Assembly: GCF_003313385.1 (NCBI RefSeq)
Contig: NZ_QMHN01000001.1
Location: 1,593,117-1,657,116, forward strand
Direction: 5' to 3'
Length of the DNA stretch: 64,000 bases
DNA from: Pedobacter chitinilyticus
GTDB taxonomy: Bacteria > Bacteroidota > Bacteroidia > Sphingobacteriales > Sphingobacteriaceae
Below are positions 18,022 to 26,990 of the stretch, piece after piece (positions within the stretch are counted from its first letter, which is position 1; each line of letters starts with the position of its first letter). The position numbers and the translations under genes were made by a program. The notes under the pieces were generated by a model, which saw only the letters and a program-made list of their open reading frames with translations, was not told the origin of the DNA and did not search any database.

Positions 18022-18561
18022 CTACAACGGTTTCACTTTGGTGATAGAGAAGGTGTATTTACCCAAATCGTATCCTTTAAAATCCGCTACTTTAATTACC
18101 TTCACATCAGCACGTTTGCCTTGTTTGTAAAGCATTCCTGTGAGGTGATAATTCTTATCTTTATTCAAGTCTTTCAACAAATCATTTGGCACAATGCCAT
18201 CAATCTGTAATTGGATATAGTTGAGCACTGAACCTGATGGACGAGTATTGTCGTTATAACCAGTAAAAGTCGCAATCTTAAAGCCTTGACCATTAAGCAA
18301 GGTATCCCTTAAGCCTTTAAACTGCATAGGCATTTCATTAAGAAACTGTTCCTCATTGCTCCACCTAATCACTTCCCTTTTAAATTTTTCAGTAATTTCT
18401 TCATTAGCCGTTTCACCACTGGTCCATTCTGGATGCTGTGCAATAAATTCATTTACCTTTTGCTCCACAAAAACATTAGAAGGTGCAACAGTTTCTTTAG
18501 GTTGATTACTAGTACACGATACAGCCACAGCTGCTATTAATATTAGGAATAATCTCTTCAT
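18022..18561 (-). CDS. Hypothetical lipoprotein
   Basis: 179 residues from the ATG at 18561; a TTG at 18570 would add three residues but is less likely. The lipoprotein signal MKRLFLILIAAVAVSC places the lipidated cysteine at 16. The mature part has an N-terminal helical region with HPEWTSGETANEEITEKF and a C-terminal beta-rich part (GKYTFSITKVKPL). No family is recognised. It is a single gene, convergent with the VOC gene. Confidence 0.7.
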   Translation of the reverse strand: MKRLFLILIAAVAVSCTSNQPKETVAPSNVFVEQKVNEFIAQHPEWTSGETANEEITEKFKREVIRWSNEEQFLNEMPMQFKGLRDTLLNGQGFKIATFTGYNDNTRPSGSVLNYIQLQIDGIVPNDLLKDLNKDKNYHLTGMLYKQGKRADVKVIKVADFKGYDLGKYTFSITKVKPL

Positions 18562-18682
18562 ATTTGGCAATTTTAATTATAAAGTTAAAGAAAGTAAGTT
18601 TTCGTTAAAAACAGCTAATTTGCTTGTAAAAGGTTTAATACGTTTAGGCTCTCTCTTACTGCTAATGTCTAAAAAGCACATA

Positions 18683-18912
18683 CCCAACACAATTGGCCGT
18701 CATACCCAACTCGATTGGGTATCGTAATGCATTAGTAGGCTTTGTTAAATTCTAGCTGCTGAAAAGCAAATACTCAAGTCAATTGACTGGCATTGCCAGC
18801 TAGACTGGTCATCATGCCCAGCTCGACTGGCCGTCATACCCAACTCGATTGGGTATCGTAATGCCCATGGCAGGTCTTATGACGCTTTAAGATTCCCGCC
18901 TGCGCGGGAATG
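18683..18912. repeat. Repeat family B: 21-bp hairpin units plus GATTCCCG palindrome
   Basis: Contains ATACCCAACTCGATTGGGTAT twice (18702-18722 and 18836-18856). The second copy is preceded by variant units GCCAGCTAGACTGG and GCCCAGCTCGACTGGCC at a 21-bp period. Each unit is a hairpin with a CTCGA-type loop. The block ends with CGTAATGCC and GATTCCCGCCTGCGCGGGAA. Related blocks lie at 21787-22095. Confidence 0.8.
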
Positions 18913-18941
18913 ACGCCACAGTGACATGGTAAGTTTACTAC

Positions 18942-18974
18942 AAAAAAGCCTTCCAGTATCAACTGAAAGGCTTT
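18942..18974 (-). terminator. valS terminator
   Basis: On the minus strand AAAGCCTTTCAGT, a TGAT loop and ACTGGAAGGCTTT form a 13-bp stem with one G/T pair, followed by a T-run. It lies 56 bp after the valS stop. The A-run on the other side could also serve rightward transcription. Confidence 0.85.
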
Positions 18975-19029
18975 AATATGATCATGCGTTACAAAACTCG
19001 TAACCCGTAACTCAAAACCCGCAACCCAA

Positions 19030-21711
19030 CTACAAAGCCGCTAAACTTTCCTGAATAGTTGCTATTTTCGATTCGGCATCAGCTTTTTTGTTCCGCTCAT
19101 TTTGAATAATTTCTGGTTTTGCATTCTGTACAAAACGTTCGTTGCTCAACTTCGCATCTACCGATTTAAGGAAACCTTGCAGATACTCCAGTTCTTTGAT
19201 TAAACGTTCCTTTTCTGCTTCTACATCAATATTTTGGCTTAAAGGAATAAAGAACTCATCCTTACCTACCATAAAACCAGCTGCTCCCGCTACTTTATCG
19301 TTGACCACTTCAGCTTTGCTAATGTTAGCCAGCTTGCAAACGATGTTCAGCCAGTTATCGTAAACTACATCAGAATTAATTTTGATATTCAACGCTAAAG
19401 CTTCTTTAGGAGAAATCTGACGAGTATTTCTTACATTTCTAATTTCCGAAACCAAACCCTTGATCAACTCAGCTTCTTTCAATAAAGCTTCATTCACCTC
19501 TCCTACTGTAGGATAATCGGCTACGATACAGCATTCCATTTCACCACGTTCACCAAACAGTTCATCATGGTAAAGTTCTTCAGTAATGAACGGCATAAAC
19601 GGATGCAATAACCTTAAAATCTGCTCAAAGAACTTCACTGACGCCGCTCTGGTGGCCGCATCAACAGGCTGTTGATAAGCAGGTTTCACCATCTCAAGGT
19701 ACCAAGCACAGAAATCGTCCCATACCAGCTTATAAGTTGCCATTAAAGCTTCCGATAAACGATACTGTTTAAAATTATGTTCAATTTCCGTTAAAGCTTC
19801 ACTAAAACGACTTTCGAACCAAGCAATGGCCTGCTCGTTAGGATTAGCCAAAGAAGCATCAACCTCCCATCCTTTTACCAAACGGAAGGCATTCCAAATC
19901 TTATTGGCAAAGTTCCTGCCTTGCTCACAATACGCTTCATCGAACATTAAATCGTTACCTGCTGGCGAAGACATCAACATGCCTACTCGTACTCCATCGG
20001 CACCATATTGCTCAATTAAACCAATTGGGTCTGGAGAGTTACCTAGTGATTTAGACATTTTACGGCCCAGCTTATCACGAACGATACCTGTTAAGTACAC
20101 ATTAGTAAATGGCTTCTTGCCCGTAAACTCCTTTCCAGCCATGATCATACGAGCTACCCAGAAGAACAAAATCTCTGGAGCTGTTACCAAATCATTGGTT
20201 GGATAATAGTAATTGAAATCTTTATTGTCAGGATTTTTAAAACCATCAAAAACAGAAATTGGCCATAACCATGACGAGAACCAAGTATCCATTACATCTT
20301 CATCTTGTGTAATAAATTCTTCGGCTTGTTTCCTAAAACCAGCTTTGCTTTCTTCACTCCAATCCCTGCGTTCAGGCACACGGTTAATCAGCTCCTCTAT
20401 CGCCTCTTCTTTGGTTTTAGCCACTACAGGTTCTTCGTGTTGGAAATACCAAGCAGGAATGCGTTGTCCCCACCATAATTGACGAGAGATACACCAATCC
20501 TTTACGTTTTCCATCCAATGACGGTAGGTATTGATAAATTTCTCAGGAATCAATTTCACTTCGCCATTCAACACCTCTTCCAAGGCAGGTTTAGCCAACT
20601 CTTCCATTTTGCTGAACCATTGTAACGAAAGTTTAGGCTCAATTACGGCATCGGTACGTTCCGAGAAACCTACTTGTGATTTATAATCTTCTACCTTTTG
20701 TAAATGACCAGCTTCTTCCAGCATTTTGGCAATCTTTTTACGGGCAATAAAGCGGTCTTCACCAATTAAAATCTCTGCTTTATCATTTAAGGTACCATCA
20801 TCATTTAAAATATCGATTACTGGCAAATGATGTTTTAAACCAAGTTCGTAGTCATTTAAATCGTGGGCAGGAGTTACTTTTAAACATCCTGTTCCAAAAT
20901 CCATCTCCACATAATCATCTAAAATGATGGGTATTTCGCGATTAATTAAAGGCACAAATACTTTTTTACCATGCAGATGTTTGTAACGCTCGTCGTTAGG
21001 ATTGATACAAATGGCACTATCGGCCATAATCGTTTCAGGGCGAGTAGTGGCAATGGTTAAGCAAGTGGTTTCATCTAAAATATCTTTGGCAGTACCTGCA
21101 ATATGGTAATGGATATAGTACAGCTTCTGGTTTACTTCCTTACGGATTACCTCCTCATCAGATACCGCAGTTTTACCTGCTGGATCCCAGTTTACCATAC
21201 GTACGCCACGGTAAATATTTCCCTTTTTATACAAATGGATAAAACTGTTGATTACCGCATCTGAAAGATCTTCTTCCATGGTAAAACGAGTTCTGTCCCA
21301 ATCGCAGCTTGCACCAAGTTTCTTTAACTGTTCCAGGATAATGCCGCCGTATTTTTCTTTCCACTCCCAAGCATATTTCAAAAACTCTTCACGAGTGATG
21401 TCTTTTTTATTAATGCCTTTTTCTTTAAGCATGGCTACTACCTTAGCTTCCGTAGCAATAGAGGCATGGTCGGTACCAGGAACCCAGCAAGCGTTTTTAC
21501 CCTGCATACGAGCCTTACGGATCAATACATCCTGAATGGTATTATTAAGCATGTGCCCCATGTGCAAAACTCCCGTAACGTTTGGTGGCGGGATGACGAT
21601 GGTATAAGGTTCACGCTCATCAGGCTCTGAGTGGAAAAAATGTTTATCCAACCAGTAGCTGTACCATTTTTCTTCTGTTTCTTGCGGATTGTATTTTGTA
21701 GATATACTCAT
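19030..21711 (-). CDS. valS: Valyl-tRNA synthetase
   Basis: 893 residues, normal length. The class I signature HMGH is at 50-53 (within [14 protein letters not shown]) and the KMSKS loop at 551-555 ([10 protein letters not shown]). The editing domain carries TTRPET near 222-227 and [12 protein letters not shown] near 273-284. [18 protein letters not shown] marks the catalytic core, and a C-terminal coiled coil begins near 830, as expected for ValRS. It charges tRNA-Val in the cytosol. It stands alone, with a candidate promoter at 21736-21743 and a terminator at 18942-18974. Confidence 0.98.
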   Translation of the reverse strand: MSISTKYNPQETEEKWYSYWLDKHFFHSEPDEREPYTIVIPPPNVTGVLHMGHMLNNTIQDVLIRKARMQGKNACWVPGTDHASIATEAKVVAMLKEKGINKKDITREEFLKYAWEWKEKYGGIILEQLKKLGASCDWDRTRFTMEEDLSDAVINSFIHLYKKGNIYRGVRMVNWDPAGKTAVSDEEVIRKEVNQKLYYIHYHIAGTAKDILDETTCLTIATTRPETIMADSAICINPNDERYKHLHGKKVFVPLINREIPIILDDYVEMDFGTGCLKVTPAHDLNDYELGLKHHLPVIDILNDDGTLNDKAEILIGEDRFIARKKIAKMLEEAGHLQKVEDYKSQVGFSERTDAVIEPKLSLQWFSKMEELAKPALEEVLNGEVKLIPEKFINTYRHWMENVKDWCISRQLWWGQRIPAWYFQHEEPVVAKTKEEAIEELINRVPERRDWSEESKAGFRKQAEEFITQDEDVMDTWFSSWLWPISVFDGFKNPDNKDFNYYYPTNDLVTAPEILFFWVARMIMAGKEFTGKKPFTNVYLTGIVRDKLGRKMSKSLGNSPDPIGLIEQYGADGVRVGMLMSSPAGNDLMFDEAYCEQGRNFANKIWNAFRLVKGWEVDASLANPNEQAIAWFESRFSEALTEIEHNFKQYRLSEALMATYKLVWDDFCAWYLEMVKPAYQQPVDAATRAASVKFFEQILRLLHPFMPFITEELYHDELFGERGEMECCIVADYPTVGEVNEALLKEAELIKGLVSEIRNVRNTRQISPKEALALNIKINSDVVYDNWLNIVCKLANISKAEVVNDKVAGAAGFMVGKDEFFIPLSQNIDVEAEKERLIKELEYLQGFLKSVDAKLSNERFVQNAKPEIIQNERNKKADAESKIATIQESLAAL

Positions 21712-21735
21712 TTATATGGTAAAAAAAATTTAATG

Positions 21736-21743
21736 CAAAAATA
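21736..21743 (-). promoter_or_regulatory. valS: Candidate -7 element of valS
   Basis: On the minus strand TATTTTTG matches TAnnTTTG and lies 24 nt before the valS ATG. A TTT stands 20 nt upstream in place of the usual TTG. Confidence 0.45.
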
Positions 21744-21786
21744 TGGTTTATTAAGGAGATTTTAAAGGGGGATGATACTTTGTAAG

Positions 21787-22095
21787 ACCTTTGCCCTACC
21801 GTCATTGCCAGCTCGACTGGTCGTCATACCCAACTCGATTGGGCATCGTAATGCCTTAGCAGGTATTATCAACGACTTAAGATTCCCGTATGCAGAGAAT
21901 GATGCTTTAACGATGGGTGCTAAGTAAACTCGAAGGGCTATCAACACCAAGCCAATTGATGATATCTTGAACCAACTTAGCCCTATCGTCATTGCCAACT
22001 CGATTGGTCGTCATACCCAACTCGATTGGGTATCGTAATGCCTTAGCAGGTATTTCAACGACTTAAGATTCCCGTATGCACGGGAATGACGGAAC
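21787..22095. repeat. Repeat family B, two composite copies
   Basis: Each copy has two 21-bp hairpin units (GCCAGCTCGACTGG or GCCAACTCGATTGG, then ATACCCAACTCGATTGGG), then CGTAATGCCTTAGCAGGTAT, CGACTTAAGATTCCCGTATG and the end of a GGGAATGACG palindrome. In the first copy the terminal palindrome has decayed (GCAGAGAATGATG); in the second it is intact (22068-22092). The block ends 40 bp from the stop of the GIY-YIG gene. Confidence 0.8.
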
Positions 22096-22134
22096 AATGA
22101 AACACATGGCTATATTCAAGCACCCTAAAAGCAA

Positions 22135-22428
22135 TTACAAATCTTCATTAAATAAATCTATCCAATTAGGGTTTTCAGTAGCAATTAATTTAATCTTCCA
22201 ATCCCTATTCCATTTCTTTAATCTCTTTTCATTGGCTATGGCTTCAACAATAGTAGAATAAAAACAATAATACACTAGTTTATAGCAATTATATTTTGCA
22301 GTAAAAGATTTCGGATAAAGTTTATTTCTATGCTGAGTTACTCTTGAAAATAAATCAGAAGTCACGCCGATATACAACACTGTATTGTATACGTTAGTCA
22401 TTATGTATACACAACCTCCCCTTTCCAT
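22135..22428 (-). CDS. GIY-YIG single-domain nuclease
   Basis: 97 residues, all in one GIY-YIG domain. GGCVYIMTN and LYIGVTSDL (Tyr8, Tyr19-Ile-Gly21) form the two signature strands. Arg29, His33 and the glutamate in EAIANEKRLKKW complete the usual active-site set. This type is common as UPF0213/YhbQ-like proteins; cellular targets are generally unknown. It starts at an ATG and is monocistronic. The 3' end is 40 bp from two copies of repeat family B, an association examined in the findings. Confidence 0.9.
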   Translation of the reverse strand: MERGGCVYIMTNVYNTVLYIGVTSDLFSRVTQHRNKLYPKSFTAKYNCYKLVYYCFYSTIVEAIANEKRLKKWNRDWKIKLIATENPNWIDLFNEDL

Positions 22429-22939
22429 ACAATATAATTAGTTAATTATATTCAATATAATCAAACAAACATTCGCAAACAACCTACCCTTAAACCACTG
22501 ACGTTAAAAAACTTAATCACCATTTGATAAAAAACATTTTTTTATTAAGTTTGAGTATACCTATTGTAAAAATGCATCTAACCAAACATAACCACTGCAC
22601 AGCAGTGTTTAAGGCAAACAATGTCATTGCCTACTTCAACCTCAAATTCAAAAAAATGCGAATTTGGCATCCGCTCACTTTGTATCAATACTTTCGCGCT
22701 CCATAAAGCGCACTTTCCGTCACCGTCATCACCTACCGAAACTTTCAGATAAACCAGCACCGTCCAATAATATAAGCAATATCTTCCCATCAGCACTGGT
22801 TTAAATTCTTCTCTTTTTTCTTGCTCCTACCCCGTCATTTGATGATTAATCCCACAAGCATAAGTGGAGACCAGAACCCACTTTAAAAAACGGGGCGTAA
22901 CCGAAAAGCCTTACGATTAGGAAACTTAAATGAAAAACA
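22429..22939. other. Gene-free stretch before aqpZ
   Basis: No gene with family resemblance. A weak hairpin AAACTTAAT/ATTAAGTTT at 22509-22552 is followed by DNA with no known repeat. Short frames on both strands are overlapping and mutually exclusive, so none is called. Confidence 0.5.
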
Positions 22940-23638
22940 ATGAAAAAAAACTTAGCTGAATTTTTAGGCACCTTTTGGTTGGTACTGGGAGGTTGTGGCA
23001 GTGCGGTATTAGCTGCTGCCTTCCCCAACGTAGGCATTGGGCTAGTTGGCGTATCTATGGCCTTTGGTTTAACAGTACTTACCATCGCTTATGCTTTAGG
23101 GCATATTTCGGGTGCACATTTAAACCCAGCAGTAACTGTTGGCTTATGGGCGGGTGGTCGAATTAGCTTTAAAGACGTTTTGCCCTACATCATTTCTCAA
23201 GTTTTAGGTGCTATTGCCGCGGCAGCCGTATTGTACGTAATTGCTACTGGCAATGGAAGCAGCATTGGCAATTTTGCTGCAAATGGTTATAGCGAACATT
23301 CGCCAGGAGGTTACAGCATGAACTCGGCTATTGTTACTGAAACGGTAATGACTTTTATGTTCCTCATCATTATTTTAGGAGCAACCGATAAAAGAGCACC
23401 GAAAGGCTTTGCTGGGATAGCTATTGGATTGGCACTTACATTGATCCACCTGATTAGTATTCCAGTAACTAACACTTCCGTAAATCCTGCTAGAAGCATT
23501 AGTCAGGCCGTATTTGTTGGCGATTGGGCATTGTCTCAGCTTTGGCTATTTATTTTATTTCCAATTTTGGGAGCTATCATTGCCGGATTGATTTACAGGT
23601 TTTTTGATAGCGATAGCAAAGAACAACACACTGATTAA
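22940..23638 (+). CDS. aqpZ: Aquaporin Z-type water channel
   Basis: 232 residues, six predicted membrane helices and two half-helices. Two NPA motifs lie at 62-64 ([12 protein letters not shown]) and 182-184 (VNPARS). The narrow-filter residues correspond to those of E. coli AqpZ: Phe42, His170, Thr179 and Arg185, with the same 9- and 6-residue spacings. This predicts a water-selective channel in the inner membrane rather than a glycerol facilitator. A hairpin at 23658-23689 lies just downstream. Confidence 0.95.
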   Translation: MKKNLAEFLGTFWLVLGGCGSAVLAAAFPNVGIGLVGVSMAFGLTVLTIAYALGHISGAHLNPAVTVGLWAGGRISFKDVLPYIISQVLGAIAAAAVLYVIATGNGSSIGNFAANGYSEHSPGGYSMNSAIVTETVMTFMFLIIILGATDKRAPKGFAGIAIGLALTLIHLISIPVTNTSVNPARSISQAVFVGDWALSQLWLFILFPILGAIIAGLIYRFFDSDSKEQHTD

Positions 23639-23657
23639 TTTTGCTTCATTATATGAT

Positions 23658-23689
23658 AGACTTACGGAGTATTGAAACTTCGTAAGTCT
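23658..23689 (+). terminator. Hairpin after aqpZ
   Basis: AGACTTACG and CGTAAGTCT form a perfect 9-bp stem, 20 bp after the aqpZ stop. There is no T-run, so it may be an RNA-stabilising hairpin rather than a strong terminator. Confidence 0.45.
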
Positions 23690-24065
23690 TGGTGCTAAGC
23701 TGTCTAAAGTGGTTCAAAAAAATAACCATTAAGAAATTAAGAAGATACTAAAACTTAATGTCCCTTCATGCCTTAATGTTTAAAAAACTAAAATATTCTT
23801 AGGTGTTCATTTTCATTTGAACCACCTAAGACACCTTAGTTCATCTAAGCCTATCAAAAGATTAAAATCTTCTTAAATATCTAAAATGTATCTGAAAATC
23901 AACCATTAAAAAATTAAGACGATACTAAAAACTTAATGTCCCTTCATGCCTTAATGTTTAAAAAACTAAAATGTTCTTAGGTGTCTTAGGTGTTTAATTT
24001 TTTTGAACCATCTAAGACCTACCCACAGAGTAAAATGTTCAATGTCTAAAGTGGATCAAAATAAA
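23690..24065. repeat. Repeat family C, two tandem copies
   Basis: Each copy contains AACCATTAA(G/A)AAATTAAG, ACTTAATGTCCCTTCATGCC, TTAATGTTTAAAAAACTAAA and TTCTTAGGTG followed by variants of GAACCACCTAAGAC. Copies or parts also occur at 28540-28810 and, inverted, at 39640-39935. It is AT-rich and noncoding. Confidence 0.7.
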
Positions 24066-24137
24066 ACATCCATAAATCAAATGGTTTCCTTTAATTTGTT
24101 TTATCATTACTTCACCATACGCACATAAACCAATCAT

Positions 24138-24602
24138 ATGACCATCATTGATTTAAAAGAGAGAACTGATTTAGCCAACGATATGAAATTAGGCAGTATC
24201 TATGCCCAGTTTGGGGTAGTGCTTAATGAGCTGAGAAAAAAACAACTGAACGAAGACTTAATTAAATCCATCAATGCGTTTATTGAAACTATTAATGCTT
24301 CTTCCGTTACGGGTAACGATTTAAGAAAACTAGTCAAACAAGCGCAAACAGCTATCTTAAAACAAGTAGAGAAGGAACATAAAATAGTGACCAAAAACCA
24401 TTACAGAAACCTTTGGATGTTACTTGGCTTTACTGCCTTTGGTCTGCCTATCGGTGTGTCTTTTGGTTTAAGTGTTGGCAACATTGGTTTAATGGCTGTA
24501 GGTTTGCCTATAGGGATGGCTATTGGCGCAGCCGTTGGCTCATCCATGGATAAAAAAGCATTTGCTGAAGGTAGACAATTGGATATTGAAATAAAATCTT
24601 AA
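24138..24602 (+). CDS. Hypothetical protein with C-terminal glycine-rich membrane hairpin
   Basis: 154 residues. Residues 1-85 are charged and mostly helical. Residues about 93-138 form two hydrophobic stretches rich in glycine (LPIGVSFGLSVGNIGLMAVG, then IGMAIGAAVGSS), like a glycine-zipper membrane hairpin. There is no signal peptide, so the N-terminus is probably cytosolic. No family was recognised. It is monocistronic between repeat blocks. Confidence 0.7.
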   Translation: MTIIDLKERTDLANDMKLGSIYAQFGVVLNELRKKQLNEDLIKSINAFIETINASSVTGNDLRKLVKQAQTAILKQVEKEHKIVTKNHYRNLWMLLGFTAFGLPIGVSFGLSVGNIGLMAVGLPIGMAIGAAVGSSMDKKAFAEGRQLDIEIKS

Positions 24603-24738
24603 ACCCATATACGAACTATCATTATTATTGATATTCAAATGAAGTAAACCCCTTTCTGCCTTTAAGGAAGAGAACAGTACTCAGGAAAGGCTTTGGTATT
24701 TTTGGTGTTTGCAGTACAAAAATGATTTAGCACTAAAA

Positions 24739-24801
24739 ATACCCTCTCCTTTTTAAGGAGCACCTGTTCCGATACTTCGGAAGGGCTAGGGAGAGGTTTC
24801 C
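24739..24801. repeat. Dispersed repeat family A, partial copy
   Basis: CCCTCTCCTTTTTAAGGAG, CACCTGTTCCGATACTTCGG and AAGGGCTAGGGAGAGGTTT occur in the same order as in the copies at 32820-33445. Confidence 0.6.
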
Positions 24802-24877
24802 TCAATAACCCTTCATTTCTTCAATTAGCCAATATCCAAAGATCTCTCCATTCCGCTGTGCTTCAGTCGAGATGACG

Positions 24878-24943
24878 CACCATTGAACCAATGAACGGAA
24901 TGAACTAATGAACCAGTTAACGGAATGAACCAATGAACCAACT
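24878..24943. repeat. Short tandem repeat at the end of the BtuB-like gene
   Basis: Variants of GAACCAATGAACGGAAT repeat about four times and run up to the stop codon at 24942. Noncoding. Confidence 0.65.
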
Positions 24944-26810
24944 ATAAAGTAAAACGATAATTAGCACCTAAAGCGAACCAACGTTTTGGCAATGGCACGG
25001 CAGCTACTTCGATATAATTTTTATTTAAAAGATTGGTTACTTCGGTATAAACGTTCCAGTTTTGTTTACCGTACAATAAGCGTACATCAGCAATCAGGTA
25101 CGGATTTTTCAGTTCTCTTTCTATCCATCTCCCCGCTAGCGTTAATTGCCAATTCGTGTATTTATAAATCAATCTACCTAACGCTTGGTGTTTCAAGTTT
25201 TCCAACACATACTTAGAGGTTACATTGCTTGCGTAGCTCATTTCACCTGCATGCAGGTAGTTATAACTCAACTGATAACTTAAATTACTTCTACTGTTAA
25301 AATTGATGGATTGTCCAATCCCCACGTTAAAGCCTTGAATTTTATTGTTTCCAAAATTTTGTGGCTGATAAGGCACCGCAGAAGAATTCCTTACCCAATC
25401 AATAAAATCTGAAATATTACGATAAAAATATCCACCTTGTACATTAAAGTTATCCGATTTGTATTGCAATGAAAGCTCATACTGCCAAGCATTTTCGGAA
25501 GTTAAATTAGGATTCCCAATATTCCCTGGACGTTGGTTCAAATACAAATCAGTGAACGAAGGGATACGCTGACTAGAACCCACATTAAATGCCAGCTTCC
25601 ATTTTGGAGCAAACAAATAAGCAGCATCTAAACCAGGGAAAGCCTGCCAACCATATTGCGTATTGTAATTTACATAAGTACCGATATTTAAAAGCAGATT
25701 TTTAAGTGCTTCAGTCTTATATTCTACATAAGCACCATGGTTATACCTTTCCCTATCGCCAATATTGGTACTGTTAATATCTTCAGAACGGCTTTCTACC
25801 CCAAAACCAAAATCACCAATGGTAGAACGTAAAGTACTGTTCAACTCTGCCGACCATACACCAGTTTGATGCAACGACCTAGCTCTGGTTAAATCATTAC
25901 GAAAATAACGATAATCATCCCAGTTGTAACGGGCACTTACTCGCGGACGAATATTAAAGTTTTTGCTCAATTGATGCGATGAGCCAACCGCAAACAAAGC
26001 AGTCTCCACAATTTCAAAAGCCTCTTTATCACCAGGAGCGGCATAATATCCGCTAGCACCAAAAGCATTGTTAATGTAGCCACCCATCAAGTTCAACTTG
26101 TTGTTTTCATTGAAATCGATATTCCCTTGATAGAAAAATTTATGGTCATAAGTGCTACTATTATAACGTTGTCCATTATAATCGGTAACGCCAAAGCCAA
26201 CCAAATGCTGACTGTTTTTACCTGCCATATTGATAGCAACTTGAGCCGCTGCACCACCGTAAATGCCCTTACCATCGCCAACGGCTTTATCATCAAAAGA
26301 AGAACCTGCTTGAAGGTTCACATCTATAGCAGATTGTTTACTTGCTTTGGTAACAATGTTGATAGCACCTGTTAAAGCATTAATGCCATAAACCCTTGCT
26401 GCAGGGCCTTTTAGCACCTCTATACGCTCGATTGCCGATAAAGGCACAGGTATATTCATGGAATGGTGAGCCGTTTGAACATCAGATATTTTTACACCAT
26501 TCAGCAAAATAAGGGTTTGCTCAAAGCTCCCCCCATCAATACTGATATCTGCCTGCGTACCAAATGGTCCACGTTGACGTACATCAGCGCCAGCAATAAA
26601 GCTCAAAACCTCATTGATAGATTTTACAGGCATTTGGGCAATTTGTTCCTTGGTAATCAGTTGAATGTTTCGGGCCTGTTTGGAAAAAGGAGTTTGTAGC
26701 CTATTTTCAGAAATGATAATTTCATTCAACTTAGTAGTGTCCTGCTTGTTTTCTTGGGCAAAAGTGAAAGTTGAGGTGAGCGTAAGAATCGACAGTAAAA
26801 TTCTCTTCAT
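24942..26810 (-). CDS. BtuB-like TonB-dependent receptor
   Basis: 622 residues, close to BtuB in length. The signal peptide ends at residue 18 (FTFA-Q). The plug (about 45-150) includes INEVLSFIAGADVRQRGPFG, SIDGGSFEQTLILLNGVKIS and IERIEVLKGPAARVYGINAL. A 22-strand-type barrel follows, ending in RWFALGANYRFTL. BtuB-like Bacteroidetes receptors are often annotated for cobalamin, but no cobalamin riboswitch is upstream. Instead it is divergent from a MocR/PdxR-type regulator across 167 bp, so its ligand could be another cofactor such as a B6 vitamer; that is inference. Confidence 0.88.
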   Translation of the reverse strand: MKRILLSILTLTSTFTFAQENKQDTTKLNEIIISENRLQTPFSKQARNIQLITKEQIAQMPVKSINEVLSFIAGADVRQRGPFGTQADISIDGGSFEQTLILLNGVKISDVQTAHHSMNIPVPLSAIERIEVLKGPAARVYGINALTGAINIVTKASKQSAIDVNLQAGSSFDDKAVGDGKGIYGGAAAQVAINMAGKNSQHLVGFGVTDYNGQRYNSSTYDHKFFYQGNIDFNENNKLNLMGGYINNAFGASGYYAAPGDKEAFEIVETALFAVGSSHQLSKNFNIRPRVSARYNWDDYRYFRNDLTRARSLHQTGVWSAELNSTLRSTIGDFGFGVESRSEDINSTNIGDRERYNHGAYVEYKTEALKNLLLNIGTYVNYNTQYGWQAFPGLDAAYLFAPKWKLAFNVGSSQRIPSFTDLYLNQRPGNIGNPNLTSENAWQYELSLQYKSDNFNVQGGYFYRNISDFIDWVRNSSAVPYQPQNFGNNKIQGFNVGIGQSINFNSRSNLSYQLSYNYLHAGEMSYASNVTSKYVLENLKHQALGRLIYKYTNWQLTLAGRWIERELKNPYLIADVRLLYGKQNWNVYTEVTNLLNKNYIEVAAVPLPKRWFALGANYRFTL

Positions 26811-26957
26811 TATTGTTTTTATTTTTAAAGGTTGAAATGTTTCAAAGTGGCAATGCTTAGCTAACCCAGTAGCTTCTTCGTATTCTTTGTGTCTTTGCAG
26901 TTAAATGTCTTCCGATACCTAACTTGGCGCAAAACTCGTATCTTTCCGGAACATTAA

Positions 26958-26990
26958 AGTAGTCCAGTTTTAAGAATATGAGTAGTCCGG
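26958..26990. promoter_or_regulatory. Candidate MocR operator (direct repeat AGTAGTCC)
   Basis: AGTAGTCCAG (26958-26967) and AGTAGTCCGG (26981-26990) are spaced 23 bp, the second inside the first codons of the regulator gene. Read on the minus strand the first is part of AAAACTGGACTACTTT, which resembles published PdxR-type sites (AAAGTGG-A/T-CTA, from memory). Confidence 0.4.

Noticed and set aside
18683..18912. CRISPR array
   Set aside because: Units are short hairpins with no unique spacers and no cas genes nearby.
22524..22796. Two overlapping short frames before aqpZ
   Set aside because: They are antisense to each other and have no recognisable features.
26811..26977. Cobalamin riboswitch before the BtuB-like gene
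   Set aside because: The gap is 167 bp and lacks the conserved B12-box sequence.
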